Positions 1-7,447 of a stretch of DNA of 13,259 nucleotides are shown one piece after another; positions within the stretch are counted from its first letter, which is position 1; each line of letters opens with the position of its first letter. This DNA is from Rhodoferax sp. (GTDB lineage: Bacteria; Pseudomonadota; Gammaproteobacteria; Burkholderiales; Burkholderiaceae_C), in the NCBI GenBank assembly GCA_026785765.1, contig JAJAZK010000499.1, forward strand, positions 1 through 13,259, written 5' to 3'. The notes beneath the pieces were generated by a model. It saw nothing but the letters and a program-made list of their open reading frames with translations. It searched no databases and was not told the origin of the DNA. The position numbers and the translations under genes are program-made.

Positions 1-905
<905 letters not shown>

Positions 906-1023
906 AAGGTACCCTCCACCCTGCGCGTTGCGGTGCTGTTCGCTTTGGGAGCGGCCCGGCAGCTCACTTGACCTTCGCCCTGCAGGCTGCGGTGCGAGCG
1001 CCTTGGGGACGGGCGGTTTATGC
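906..1023. other. Spacer between DppC-like permease and ATPase genes
   Basis: 118 bp inside an otherwise co-directional operon. It holds an 8-bp palindrome CCTGCAGG (979-986) and the RBS of the ATPase near its left end. I see no hairpin with a U-tract, no promoter-like pair, and no coding frame of its own. It is longer than the other spacers in this operon except the one between the two permeases. Confidence 0.6.
912..917 (-). promoter_or_regulatory. Ribosome binding site fixing the GTG start of the ABC ATPase
   Basis: GGAGGG on the minus strand, 6 nt before the GTG at 905-903. No ATG with comparable spacing exists in this frame, so it decides a non-ATG start. Confidence 0.75.
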
Positions 1024-1914
1024 TCACCGCTTGAGCCTCGGGTTGAGCTGGTCGCGGATCTGGTCGCCGACCAGATTGATGACGACGATCAGCACAATCA
1101 GCGCGACGCCGGGATACATCGAAATCCAGTAGCGGCCCGACAGCATGAACTGGAAACCGTTGGCGATCAGCATGCCGAGCGAGGGCTCCGTCACCCGCAG
1201 GCCGAGGCCGAGTAAGGACAAGGTGGCTTCCAGCGCGATCGAGTTGGCGACCTGCACCGTGGCCACCACGATGAGCGGCGGCAGGCAATTGGGCAACACG
1301 TGGCGAAACGCCACCCGCGCCAGGCTCAGTGGCGTCGACAGCGCGGCCTCGACATAGTCTTTTGATCGCTCGGCCGTGGCCGCGCCGTGCGCCGTACGGG
1401 CGAAGTAGGCGTATTGCGCCGTAACCAGGGCAGCGATCAGCTGCCATTTGCCTTGGCCCAGCAGCGCGGCCAGCACCAGCGCCAGCAGGATGGCCGGAAA
1501 CGCCAGCTGCAGGTCGATGATGCGCATGATCAGGGCCTCGATGCGGCCGCCGACAAAGCCCGCCAGCGTGCCCAACGAAGCGCCGATGGAAAACGCAATC
1601 GCACCCGCCATCAATCCGACCTGCAGCGAGATACGCAGCCCGTAGACGATAGCCGAATACAGGTCGCGGCCCTGCGCGTCGGTGCCCAGCCAGTGCGTGA
1701 AGCCGCGGCTGCCGACATGGCCAGGCGGCCGTCGGGCGTCGGTCAGCACGAGTGACGCCAGATCGTAGGGATTTTGTGGCGTGATCAGCGGCGCGGCGAT
1801 GGCCAGCAGCACGATCAGGCACAACACGGTCAGCGCCACCACGGCCACCCGGCTCTCGGCGAATTCGCTGGCGAACATACGCCAGGGGCTGGCGGCGACC
1901 GGTTGCGTGCTCAT
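1024..1914 (-). CDS. ABC transporter permease, DppC/GsiD type
   Basis: Inner-membrane permease of a peptide-class (DppC/OppC/GsiD) importer, pairing with the DppB-like permease to form the channel. I start it at ATG 1914 (MSTQP, 296 aa); the frame stays open upstream, but those residues do not look like protein of this family. A first membrane helix lies at about 22-44. The family hallmark HWLGTDAQGRDLYSAIVYG follows at 74-92, then the remaining helices of the BPD_transp_1 domain. The cytoplasmic EAA loop that docks on the ATPase is at about 185-209 (KDYVEAALSTP..HVLPN). The C-terminal GDQIRDQLNPRLK (283-295) is typical of the subfamily. Length is normal. The start codon overlaps the stop of a spurious-looking frame that fills the upstream gap. 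Specificity within the peptide/nickel/glutathione class cannot be set from the permease alone. Confidence 0.94.
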   Translation of the reverse strand: MSTQPVAASPWRMFASEFAESRVAVVALTVLCLIVLLAIAAPLITPQNPYDLASLVLTDARRPPGHVGSRGFTHWLGTDAQGRDLYSAIVYGLRISLQVGLMAGAIAFSIGASLGTLAGFVGGRIEALIMRIIDLQLAFPAILLALVLAALLGQGKWQLIAALVTAQYAYFARTAHGAATAERSKDYVEAALSTPLSLARVAFRHVLPNCLPPLIVVATVQVANSIALEATLSLLGLGLRVTEPSLGMLIANGFQFMLSGRYWISMYPGVALIVLIVVINLVGDQIRDQLNPRLKR

Positions 1915-2335
1915 TGAGTAGCCTTCGCACTGCGTGCTGCGGCGTGAGCTGGTGCACTGTTGCAAACTTGAGAATACTGAAGGACCAGAAGGACGGTTTT
2001 CGTCCTGCGAGGCGCCCGCCGCAGGAGCCCCAGGCATGCGCCAACGCAGCCCCGGCCCTCTTGCGGGGTGAGCCGCTGCAGTGCTCTAAACGGGCGCACG
2101 GCCCGGGTTCGGGTGTGACACAGCAGCGCGTTGCGGCCACAGGGCCCATTTATCCTCGCTTCGCGCCCGGGGCTGCTGATCGTTGGCGCATGCCTGGGAC
2201 CACGCTTGCGCACAGGCTCCAAGCTTGGCGATCCATCCCACGCGCACAGGCCCTCGGGTTCAGCACACTCCAAGAGCCGATAAGTTCCGCATAACGCGCA
2301 GCACTGCACTGGCTTGGGGCGGCCCGGCGCGGCGC
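1915..2335. other. 421-bp interval inside the transporter operon, no convincing gene
   Basis: DppB/DppC-type gene pairs are normally separated by a few bases; here 421 bp intervene. The only long minus frame (2339 to 1911, 142 codons) starts in an ATGA overlap with the dppB-like stop and ends in an ATGA overlap with the dppC-like start. Its product is rich in Cys and Arg, has a mixed third-base composition unlike its neighbours, lacks a ribosome site and resembles no family I know. The interval also holds two overlapping hairpins (1990-2026), the 10-bp palindrome CCAAGCTTGG (2219-2228) and a direct repeat GCGCACAGGC (2208-2217 and 2242-2251). A dispersed intergenic repeat or the remnant of an insertion is the likeliest explanation. 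Confidence 0.55.
1990..2026. other. Two overlapping, mutually exclusive hairpins
   Basis: Stem A is AGGACG (1990-1995) with CGTCCT (2001-2006), 5-nt loop. Stem B is TCCTGC (2003-2008) with GCAGGA (2021-2026), continued inside by GGC (2011-2013) with GCC (2018-2020) after a 2-nt bulge. TCCT at 2003-2006 is used by both stems, so only one can form. They lie 76 bp or more ahead of the DppC-like start, in the leader of that gene as transcribed leftward. No U-tract follows on either strand, so a plain terminator is not supported; a repeat-element hairpin or mRNA-processing structure is possible. Confidence 0.5.
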
Positions 2336-3310
2336 TCATGTCGTCTTGCGCGCGCGCAGGCGCGGGTCGAGGGCGACGTAGGCGATGTCCACGGCGAAAT
2401 TGATGGTGATGAACAGCAGCGACACCAGCATCAGGTAGGCGACCATCACCGGGCGGTCCAGCGAGGAGATGGAGTCAATGATGAGTTTGCCCACGCCGGG
2501 CCAGGAAAAGATGGTTTCGGTCACGACCGCAAAGGCCATGGTGGAGCCAAACTCCAGGCCGAACACGGTCACCAGCGGGATTGCGATCAGGCGCAGAACG
2601 TGGCGGCGCAGGATGGTCCATTCACTCTCCCCGGCGGCACGCGCAAAGCGCACCAGATCGGTCAGCATCACCTCGCGCGTGCCAGCGCGCGCCAGCCGGA
2701 TCATCAGTGCCATCTTGAATAACGCGAGGTTGAGCGACGGTAGCAGCATGTGTTTTAGCCCGTTCGCGGTGAAGAAGCTCCACTCGATGCCCATGAAGAG
2801 CACGGTCTCGCCCCGGCTACCCGCTGGCAGCACGCCCAGTTGCACGGCGAAGGTGAAGATCAGCAGCAACCCGATCCAGAACGTGGGCACGGAGAAGCCG
2901 AGCACCGAAACCGCCATGATGACCTTGGACACCTTGGCATGCGGCGCGTAGCCGGCCACCATACCCAGTGGTACGCCGATCAGTGTGGCCCCGATCACAG
3001 CGGCCAGCGTGATCTCCAGTGTGGCCGGCAGGCGCGAACCGATCAGGCTCAGCACCGGCATGTTGTAGACAAAGGAGCGTCCGAAGTCGCCGCTGGCAAG
3101 ACGTTGCAGGAAGATGGCGTACTGTTTCCACAGCGGCTGGTCAAAGCCGTAGGCGCGGATCGTTGCCAGCCGGATCTCCTGCGTCACGTCGGGCGCGATC
3201 ATCACGTCGATCGGGTTGCCCACCGCGTACACGCCAATGAACACCAACGCCGAGATGGCGAGCATCACGACCGCGGCCTGCAGCAGGCGCTGGATGACGT
3301 AGGCCAGCAT
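2336..3310 (-). CDS. ABC transporter permease, DppB/GsiC type
   Basis: Inner-membrane permease of a peptide-class importer (DppB/OppB/GsiC). 324 aa, normal for the family. The N-terminal helix AYVIQRLLQAAVVMLAISAL (about 3-22) is typical, followed by a periplasmic segment with the conserved YGFDQPLWKQY (54-64) and SGDFGRSF (73-80). The BPD_transp_1 domain spans about 95-315. The EAA loop is at about 221-240 (RFARAAGESEW..RRHVLR). The conserved TETIFSWPGVGKL is at 264-276, and DPRLRARK closes the protein. Its ATG lies 6 nt after the creatininase-like stop, suggesting translational coupling, since the local ribosome site is weak. It is followed by an unusual 421-bp gap before its partner permease. 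The substrate class is peptide-like or another small solute such as glutathione. Confidence 0.95.
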   Translation of the reverse strand: MLAYVIQRLLQAAVVMLAISALVFIGVYAVGNPIDVMIAPDVTQEIRLATIRAYGFDQPLWKQYAIFLQRLASGDFGRSFVYNMPVLSLIGSRLPATLEITLAAVIGATLIGVPLGMVAGYAPHAKVSKVIMAVSVLGFSVPTFWIGLLLIFTFAVQLGVLPAGSRGETVLFMGIEWSFFTANGLKHMLLPSLNLALFKMALMIRLARAGTREVMLTDLVRFARAAGESEWTILRRHVLRLIAIPLVTVFGLEFGSTMAFAVVTETIFSWPGVGKLIIDSISSLDRPVMVAYLMLVSLLFITINFAVDIAYVALDPRLRARKTT

Positions 3311-3316
3311 GGGTAA

Positions 3317-4018
3317 TCAGTCCCAACCCGACGCGATCAGGCTGCGCGTCTCGGCCACCGCCACGTCCCATAGCTGCATCAGTTCGGCATCGGGCCGCTG
3401 GTAGTGGCCACCGAAGTTACCGTCGCCGATGAGTGCCTTCTTGGCGCCGGGGTCGATCCGCTGGTAGCGCGCGATATCGATCATGGGTTTGGCATGCGTG
3501 GGCATGGGCACGCCGGGCAGGCGCGTCCATGGGAAGTTCTCCATCCACGAGGCGTGGGATGCCAGTGGGTCGATTGCGTTGACCTGCGCCATGGTCCGCG
3601 GCGCGTTCCACCAGTTGTGCCACTTCACCTGCACGCCGCGGTTGCGGTCGAGCCATTCAAGGATCGCACCGTGCGCGGGCGAGTTGCCGCCATGGCCGTT
3701 GACGATCAGGATCTGGCGAAAGCCGCTGCGCACCATGCTGTCGAGCACGTCGCACATCAGCGCGCACAGCGTCGACAGGCGCAGTGTCACGGTACCGGCG
3801 TAATCGACGAAGCTCGGCGTGAAGCCGTAGTTGATGACCGGGAACACCGGCACGCCAATCGGCTCGGCCGCTTCGACCGCCACGCGTTCGGACAGGATCA
3901 CATCCACGCACAGGCTGAGCAAGCCGTGCTGCTCCACCGAGCCGATCGGCAGCACGGCGCGCTGATCGCGCTGCACGTGCTGCTCGACCTGCATCCAGTT
4001 CATATCGGCGATGCGCAT
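3317..4018 (-). CDS. Creatininase-family amidohydrolase
   Basis: Metal-dependent amidohydrolase of the creatinine amidohydrolase fold; members hydrolyse cyclic or linear C-N amide bonds in the cytoplasm. 233 aa, slightly shorter than the usual 240-260. The N-terminal metal motif is LPIGSVEQHG (23-32) with Glu29 and His31, and a third ligand at Asp39. The second site is VNGHGGN (106-112) with His109. Then comes SHASWMENFPWTR (154-166), occupying the place of the family's HAGExETS segment, with Glu160. The usual HGPHLP is reduced to HGLLSL here. The start ATG at 4018 has AAGGAG 8 nt upstream; an ATG 5 bases earlier is out of frame and too close to that site. It sits 13 nt after the MarR gene and 6 nt before the permease gene, so it is part of the import operon. 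This suggests it acts on the imported compound. True creatininase activity is not implied. Confidence 0.85.
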   Translation of the reverse strand: MRIADMNWMQVEQHVQRDQRAVLPIGSVEQHGLLSLCVDVILSERVAVEAAEPIGVPVFPVINYGFTPSFVDYAGTVTLRLSTLCALMCDVLDSMVRSGFRQILIVNGHGGNSPAHGAILEWLDRNRGVQVKWHNWWNAPRTMAQVNAIDPLASHASWMENFPWTRLPGVPMPTHAKPMIDIARYQRIDPGAKKALIGDGNFGGHYQRPDAELMQLWDVAVAETRSLIASGWD

Positions 4019-4026
4019 GGCATGTA

Positions 4027-4032
4027 CTCCTT
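4027..4032 (-). promoter_or_regulatory. Ribosome binding site of the creatininase-like gene
   Basis: AAGGAG on the minus strand, 8 nt before the ATG at 4018-4016 and only 3 nt before a competing out-of-frame ATG at 4023-4021. Spacing picks the former. It overlaps the end of the MarR stop codon, so the two genes are tightly coupled. Confidence 0.75.
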
Positions 4033-4613
4033 CAGGTGTCGGGGACAGCGGCCTTGGGCGCCGGTGCTTCGACCGAACTGTCGAACATGGCCAGCACCAC
4101 CTTGGCCATCAGGGCCGACAGGGTCTCGCGCTCGACCAGGTTGAGTGGTGCCAGCATCTCCGCCTCCAGTGAGACGAAATGCGGTATGGCCTCGTCGAGT
4201 ACTGCACGGCCGGCGGCGGTGAGGGTCAGGTTTTGCTGGCGCCGGTCGGTTTCGCCTTCGCTGCGCCTGATCAGGCCGAGGGCCGCGATGCGATTCACCG
4301 CGCGGCTGAGGGTGTTCTTGGGGAATGCAGTGGACGCCGCGATCTCGCTGGCGGTCACGCCGTCCATCAACCCGAGGCTGTAGATCACCACGAACTCGGC
4401 GCGCGACAGGCCGAATCGTTCTTCCACCCAGCCGTACAGCGGTGCGTTGTAGCGCAGGCCGAGGTAGTTGAAACGTGCCGCGAATCCGCACGGGTTACGC
4501 CACAGACGGGCATGCGTGAACGCGTCCAGACGGTGCCGGCCGAGCAAGTCGGCGCCGCTGGCGCTGCCCGGCTCATCGTGGGCCGCGTCCGGTTGATCGT
4601 GTGTTAGTTCCAA
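4032..4613 (-). CDS. MarR-family transcriptional regulator
   Basis: Winged-helix repressor or activator of the MarR family, dimeric and ligand-responsive; probably the local regulator of this divergon. With a TTG start at 4613 it is 193 aa. Two helices (about 45-80) carry YLGLRYNAPLYGWVEERFGLSR. The helix-turn-helix is at about 86-110 (VTASEIAASTAFPKNTLSRAV). The wing with the conserved DRR (123-125) follows, then NLTLTAAG (128-135) and the C-terminal dimerisation helices. The start is uncertain. The frame is open to a TTG at 4727, but that extra part is AT-rich, lacks a ribosome site and contains candidate operators, so I reject it. A TTG at 4547 (171 aa) is also possible. The usual MarR length is 140-180 aa. 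It is the first gene of the leftward operon, back to back with the binding-protein gene, a typical layout for self-regulation through shared operators. Confidence 0.85.
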   Translation of the reverse strand: MELTHDQPDAAHDEPGSASGADLLGRHRLDAFTHARLWRNPCGFAARFNYLGLRYNAPLYGWVEERFGLSRAEFVVIYSLGLMDGVTASEIAASTAFPKNTLSRAVNRIAALGLIRRSEGETDRRQQNLTLTAAGRAVLDEAIPHFVSLEAEMLAPLNLVERETLSALMAKVVLAMFDSSVEAPAPKAAVPDT

Positions 4614-4620
4614 AACGTAC
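4604..4620. promoter_or_regulatory. Candidate operator, site 1 of a 52-bp phased array
   Basis: TTA-GTTCC-AAAA-CGTAC. It is identical to site 4 over 12 consecutive bases (TTAGTTCCAAAA) and again at GTA. It overlaps the proposed TTG start of the MarR gene, so binding here would fit autoregulation, or the true start lies further in. Confidence 0.5.
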
Positions 4621-4633
4621 CGTTTCCAATAAG

Positions 4634-4651
4634 GGTCAGCATATGCTAACC
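4634..4651. promoter_or_regulatory. 18-bp near-perfect palindrome, possible regulator site
   Basis: GGTCAGCATATGCTAACC pairs at 8 of 9 positions around its centre, with a perfect 10-bp core AGCATATGCT. Size and symmetry suit a dimeric winged-helix regulator such as MarR. It lies between array sites 1 and 2 and does not share their GTTCC core, so it may be the target of a different protein or the true MarR operator. Confidence 0.45.
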
Positions 4652-4655
4652 AATT

Positions 4656-4672
4656 TAGGTTCCACCGGGAAC
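4656..4672. promoter_or_regulatory. Candidate operator, site 2 of a 52-bp phased array
   Basis: TAG-GTTCC-ACCG-GGAAC. This is the only copy with perfect dyad symmetry (GTTCC with GGAAC, 4-bp spacer) and defines the likely ideal site. Its GTTCC begins exactly 52 bp after that of site 1. Confidence 0.5.
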
Positions 4673-4707
4673 TGCTTTTCCTTAAATTTCCAGACAACTT
4701 CACCAAA

Positions 4708-4724
4708 ATAGTTCTCTTGTGTAC
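4708..4724. promoter_or_regulatory. Candidate operator, site 3 of a 52-bp phased array
   Basis: ATA-GTTCT-CTTG-TGTAC. This is the most diverged copy, keeping TAGTTC and GTAC at the same spacing as site 1. Its GTTCT begins 52 bp after site 2 and 52 bp before site 4. It is in the most AT-rich part of the island. Confidence 0.42.
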
Positions 4725-4759
4725 CAATTAGCAAAAGCAGGTTACACATAATTTTTAAA

Positions 4760-4776
4760 TTAGTTCCAAAAGGTAT
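4760..4776. promoter_or_regulatory. Candidate operator, site 4 of a 52-bp phased array, abutting the -35 box
   Basis: TTA-GTTCC-AAAA-GGTAT. It matches site 1 at 15 of 16 positions over TTAGTTCCAAAA(C/G)GTA. Its last base is the first base of the -35 hexamer of the rightward promoter, so occupancy would directly affect RNA polymerase binding. Confidence 0.55.
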
Positions 4777-4805
4777 TGACTGCCATGACCAGCCCGAAGT
4801 AAATT
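4776..4805 (+). promoter_or_regulatory. Candidate sigma-70 promoter for the binding-protein operon
   Basis: TTGACT (4776-4781) matches the -35 consensus at 5 of 6. TAAATT (4800-4805) is a weaker -10 (4 of 6) at 18-bp spacing. It lies 52 bp ahead of the start codon, at the edge of the AT-rich island and directly after array site 4. Confidence 0.5.
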
Positions 4806-4846
4806 CGAACCTGTAAGGACAGCGATTTGCGCTGATCCGCCTTTTT

Positions 4847-4850
4847 GGAG
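4847..4850 (+). promoter_or_regulatory. Ribosome binding site of the binding-protein gene
   Basis: GGAG with a 7-nt spacer to the ATG at 4858, within a T-rich stretch. Confidence 0.7.
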
Positions 4851-4857
4851 AATCAAC

Positions 4858-6426
4858 ATGCGCTCATTTCTCGCGGGTGTTCTGTGTGCTACCGCATTGG
4901 TTACTTCGGCTGTTGCCCAGACCCTCACCATCGGTGTACGCGGCGGTCCGGACTCGATCGACCCCCACTTCACTGCCAGTGGCACCCATGCCGAGGCGCT
5001 CAAACATGTGTTCGATACGCTGGTCTGGTCCGGCGACGGGCTGGAACTCGAGCCGCGCCTGGCCGAGAGCTGGCGCGCGATTGGCGATAGCACCTGGGAG
5101 TTCAAGCTGCGCCGCGGCGTGAAGTTCCATGACGGCTCCGACTTCACCGCGCAGGACGTGAAGTTCTCGATCGAGCGCATCCCTACGGTGTCAGGCCCGA
5201 ACCCGACCACGATTTACGTGCGTCGCGTCAAGGAAACAAAGATCGTTGACCCGTTCACGATCCAGATCGTCACGGACGGGCCAGCCCCGACCCTGCCGAA
5301 CGATTTCATCCGCCTCTTCATTGTGTCCTCCAAAGCGGCTGCTGGCCTGACCAAGGAAAGCGCCAACGAGGCCTTCAATTCCGGCAAGGCGGCCATCGGC
5401 ACCGGTCCCTACAAGTTCGTATCCTGGCAGCCCAAGGGCGACCTGGTGCTGGCGCGCAACGATACATTCTGGGGCCCCAAAGAGCCATGGGCGCGCCATG
5501 TGCGCAAGGAAATCTCCAACGACGCCGCGCGTGTAGCCCAGCTCAAGGCCGGCCAGCTCGACCTCATCACGCGCGTTCCGGACACCGACATCGCAACGCT
5601 CAAGCGCGACCCCAAGATCACGGTCGAGATGATCGACACGGTGTACGTCTTCAATGTCGAGATGGACATGCGCGAGAAGGCCAACAACGTGAGCGCCAAG
5701 GATGGTTCGCCGCTGGCCAAGAACCCCTTCCTAGACTTGAAGGTGCGGGAGGCGATCGACCTCGCCATCGACCGCAAGGCGCTGGCCGAAGTGGCGATGG
5801 AGGGCAGGGGCAAACCCGTCAACCAAATGGTTACCCCTTCGATTTTTGGCTACAACAAGGGCATCGGCGAGCGCAAGTACGACCCGGTCGCAGCGCGCAA
5901 GTTGCTGGCCGACGCGGGTTACCCGAATGGCTTCAAGCTGCAGTTCTCGTTCACACAGGACCGCCTGCCGGGTGACCGCCAGGTCGGCACCTCGATTGCC
6001 CAGATGCTGGCGGCGATAGGGATCGACGCCCAGGCGAATGCGCAGCCCGCCGCCGTGTTCTTCCCGGCGCGTACCCGTGGCGACTATTCCATGTCGATGT
6101 CTGGCTGGGGCACGCTGACCGGCGAGGCGCACTACACGCTTTCTTCGCTGGCGCATTCGAATGACAAGGACAAACGCATGGGCGCCTTCAACGTGCTGGG
6201 TTACAAGAACCCGGTGATGGACAAGCTGCTGCAGGATGCGGGCGTCGAGATGGATCTGGGCAAGCGCCGCAAATTTCTGGAAGACGCCAATGCGCTGGTG
6301 GAAAAAGACCGTCAGCGCCTGCCGATCGTGGCGATAACCTCGGCCTGGGCGATGCAGAAGGACAAAGTGACCATCAAGCCTCGTGTGGACGAGGACACGC
6401 TGGCCATGAACATCAAGCCGAAGTAA
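4858..6426 (+). CDS. Periplasmic solute-binding protein, peptide class (SBP_bac_5)
   Basis: Captures the substrate in the periplasm and delivers it to the DppB/DppC-like permeases encoded on the other strand. 522 aa, in line with DppA/GsiB-type proteins (about 500-540). The signal peptide is residues 1-20 (hydrophobic 4-18, SAVA cleavage before Gln21). The mature protein opens with the family pattern GVRGGPDSIDPHF (26-38). This is followed by EPRLAESWRAIGDSTWEFKLR and GVKFHDGSDFTAQDVKFSIER, all hallmarks of cluster C binding proteins. The start ATG has GGAG (4847-4850) 7 nt upstream. It leads a four-gene plus-strand operon and is divergent from the rest of the importer. The next gene, an isoaspartyl peptidase, begins 6 nt later. 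The E. coli pairing of iaaA with the glutathione importer makes a peptide or isopeptide ligand plausible, but the ligand is not determinable here. Confidence 0.94.
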   Translation: MRSFLAGVLCATALVTSAVAQTLTIGVRGGPDSIDPHFTASGTHAEALKHVFDTLVWSGDGLELEPRLAESWRAIGDSTWEFKLRRGVKFHDGSDFTAQDVKFSIERIPTVSGPNPTTIYVRRVKETKIVDPFTIQIVTDGPAPTLPNDFIRLFIVSSKAAAGLTKESANEAFNSGKAAIGTGPYKFVSWQPKGDLVLARNDTFWGPKEPWARHVRKEISNDAARVAQLKAGQLDLITRVPDTDIATLKRDPKITVEMIDTVYVFNVEMDMREKANNVSAKDGSPLAKNPFLDLKVREAIDLAIDRKALAEVAMEGRGKPVNQMVTPSIFGYNKGIGERKYDPVAARKLLADAGYPNGFKLQFSFTQDRLPGDRQVGTSIAQMLAAIGIDAQANAQPAAVFFPARTRGDYSMSMSGWGTLTGEAHYTLSSLAHSNDKDKRMGAFNVLGYKNPVMDKLLQDAGVEMDLGKRRKFLEDANALVEKDRQRLPIVAITSAWAMQKDKVTIKPRVDEDTLAMNIKPK

Positions 6427-6432
6427 GCGCCG

Positions 6433-7389
6433 ATGTCGTCGGGGATCGCGCTCGGGCTGCACGGGGGCTGCGGTACCCTGGAGCACAGACTGCAAAGCCA
6501 GGCCGACTGGTCCGAGAGCCGGGACCATCTGGCGCAAGCCCTGCGCGCCGGCTGGCAGATTCTGCGCTCCGGCGGGTCCGCGCTCGATGCCGTACAGGCC
6601 ACTGTGGTCGTCATGGAAGACAGCCCGCATTTCAACGCTGGGTACGGCGCGGCGTTGACGGCGCGCGCCGAGCACGAACTTGATGCCTCCATCATGGATG
6701 GCTCCAACCTCGCTGCCGGCGCAGTTTGCATGGTGCGCCGGGTGCGCAACCCGGTACAGGCGGCGCGCGCCCTGCTTGACAGTGGTACTGCGCTGCTGCT
6801 GGCCGGAGACGCCGCAGACGCGTTCGCGGCGCAAGCCGGGCTGACGATGGTGGACCCGTCGTACTTCACCACCCAGCGCCGCCTCGACGCCCTGCGCCTG
6901 TTGCAGCAGCGCGCGCAGACTGGTGCCTTTGTGCCTGCGACCGAGGCTGAGAAACACGGCACGGTGGGCGCGGTGGCGCGTGACGCGCAAGGGCATCTTG
7001 CGGCGGCCACATCCACCGGCGGCTTCAACAACACGCCGCCCGGCCGGGTGGGCGACAGCCCGATCATCGGCGCTGGTACCTATGCGCGTGACGGCGTATG
7101 CGCTGTGTCCTGCACTGGCCAGGGAGAGATCTTCATACGCCGCGTGGCGGCGTATGACGTGGCGGCACGCATCCAGTACGCCGGTCAGAGTCTGGAGCAG
7201 GCCACGCGCACGCTGGTATTCGAAACGCTGGCCAGCCACAAAATTGGCGCCGGCATGGTGGCCCTGGGGGCAACCGGCAACCCGGTCGCGCCCTACAACA
7301 CACTGGGGATGTACCGCGGATGGGTCACCACTGACGGGCAGTTGGCGGTGGCGACCCATCAGGAAATACACCGCATGGGGGCCGCATGA
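6433..7389 (+). CDS. iaaA: Isoaspartyl peptidase / L-asparaginase (Ntn hydrolase, EcAIII type)
   Basis: Cytoplasmic Ntn hydrolase that cuts beta-aspartyl dipeptides and, more weakly, asparagine amide bonds. 318 aa against 321 in E. coli IaaA. The precursor cleaves itself before the catalytic Thr; here KHGTVGAV (174-181) marks Thr177 as the nucleophile after His-Gly. Further active-site residues line up with the E. coli enzyme at an offset of two: Thr195 in TSTGG, Arg205 and Asp208 in PGRVGD, and Thr228 in CTGQG. FNAGYGAALT (67-76) and LDASIMDG (83-90) are also conserved. The N-terminal HGGxG motif has Cys at 13 where Ala is usual. It starts 6 nt after the binding-protein stop, so it is co-transcribed and most likely acts on the imported compound. 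Other family members cleave glycosylasparagine or gamma-glutamyl bonds, so the precise substrate is open. Confidence 0.9.
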   Translation: MSSGIALGLHGGCGTLEHRLQSQADWSESRDHLAQALRAGWQILRSGGSALDAVQATVVVMEDSPHFNAGYGAALTARAEHELDASIMDGSNLAAGAVCMVRRVRNPVQAARALLDSGTALLLAGDAADAFAAQAGLTMVDPSYFTTQRRLDALRLLQQRAQTGAFVPATEAEKHGTVGAVARDAQGHLAAATSTGGFNNTPPGRVGDSPIIGAGTYARDGVCAVSCTGQGEIFIRRVAAYDVAARIQYAGQSLEQATRTLVFETLASHKIGAGMVALGATGNPVAPYNTLGMYRGWVTTDGQLAVATHQEIHRMGAA

Positions 7390-7447
7390 ATTTTGTAGCC
7401 TTCTCGGTGCGTTTGTCAAGCCAGGCGGCCGCAGCGAAGGCCTTTCC

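Noticed and set aside
2208..2251. A short tandem repeat based on two GCGCACAGGC copies 34 bp apart
   Set aside because: The flanking sequence aligns only patchily, so no repeat unit can be defined.
4614..4727. N-terminal extension of the MarR protein to the TTG at 4727
   Set aside because: The stretch is AT-rich unlike the rest of the gene, has no ribosome site, and contains the candidate operators.
4604..4776. CRISPR array or simple tandem repeat suggested by the constant 52-bp period
   Set aside because: Only a 14-17 bp imperfect core recurs, four times, with dyad character. There are no long identical repeats, no cas genes, and the intervening DNA does not align.
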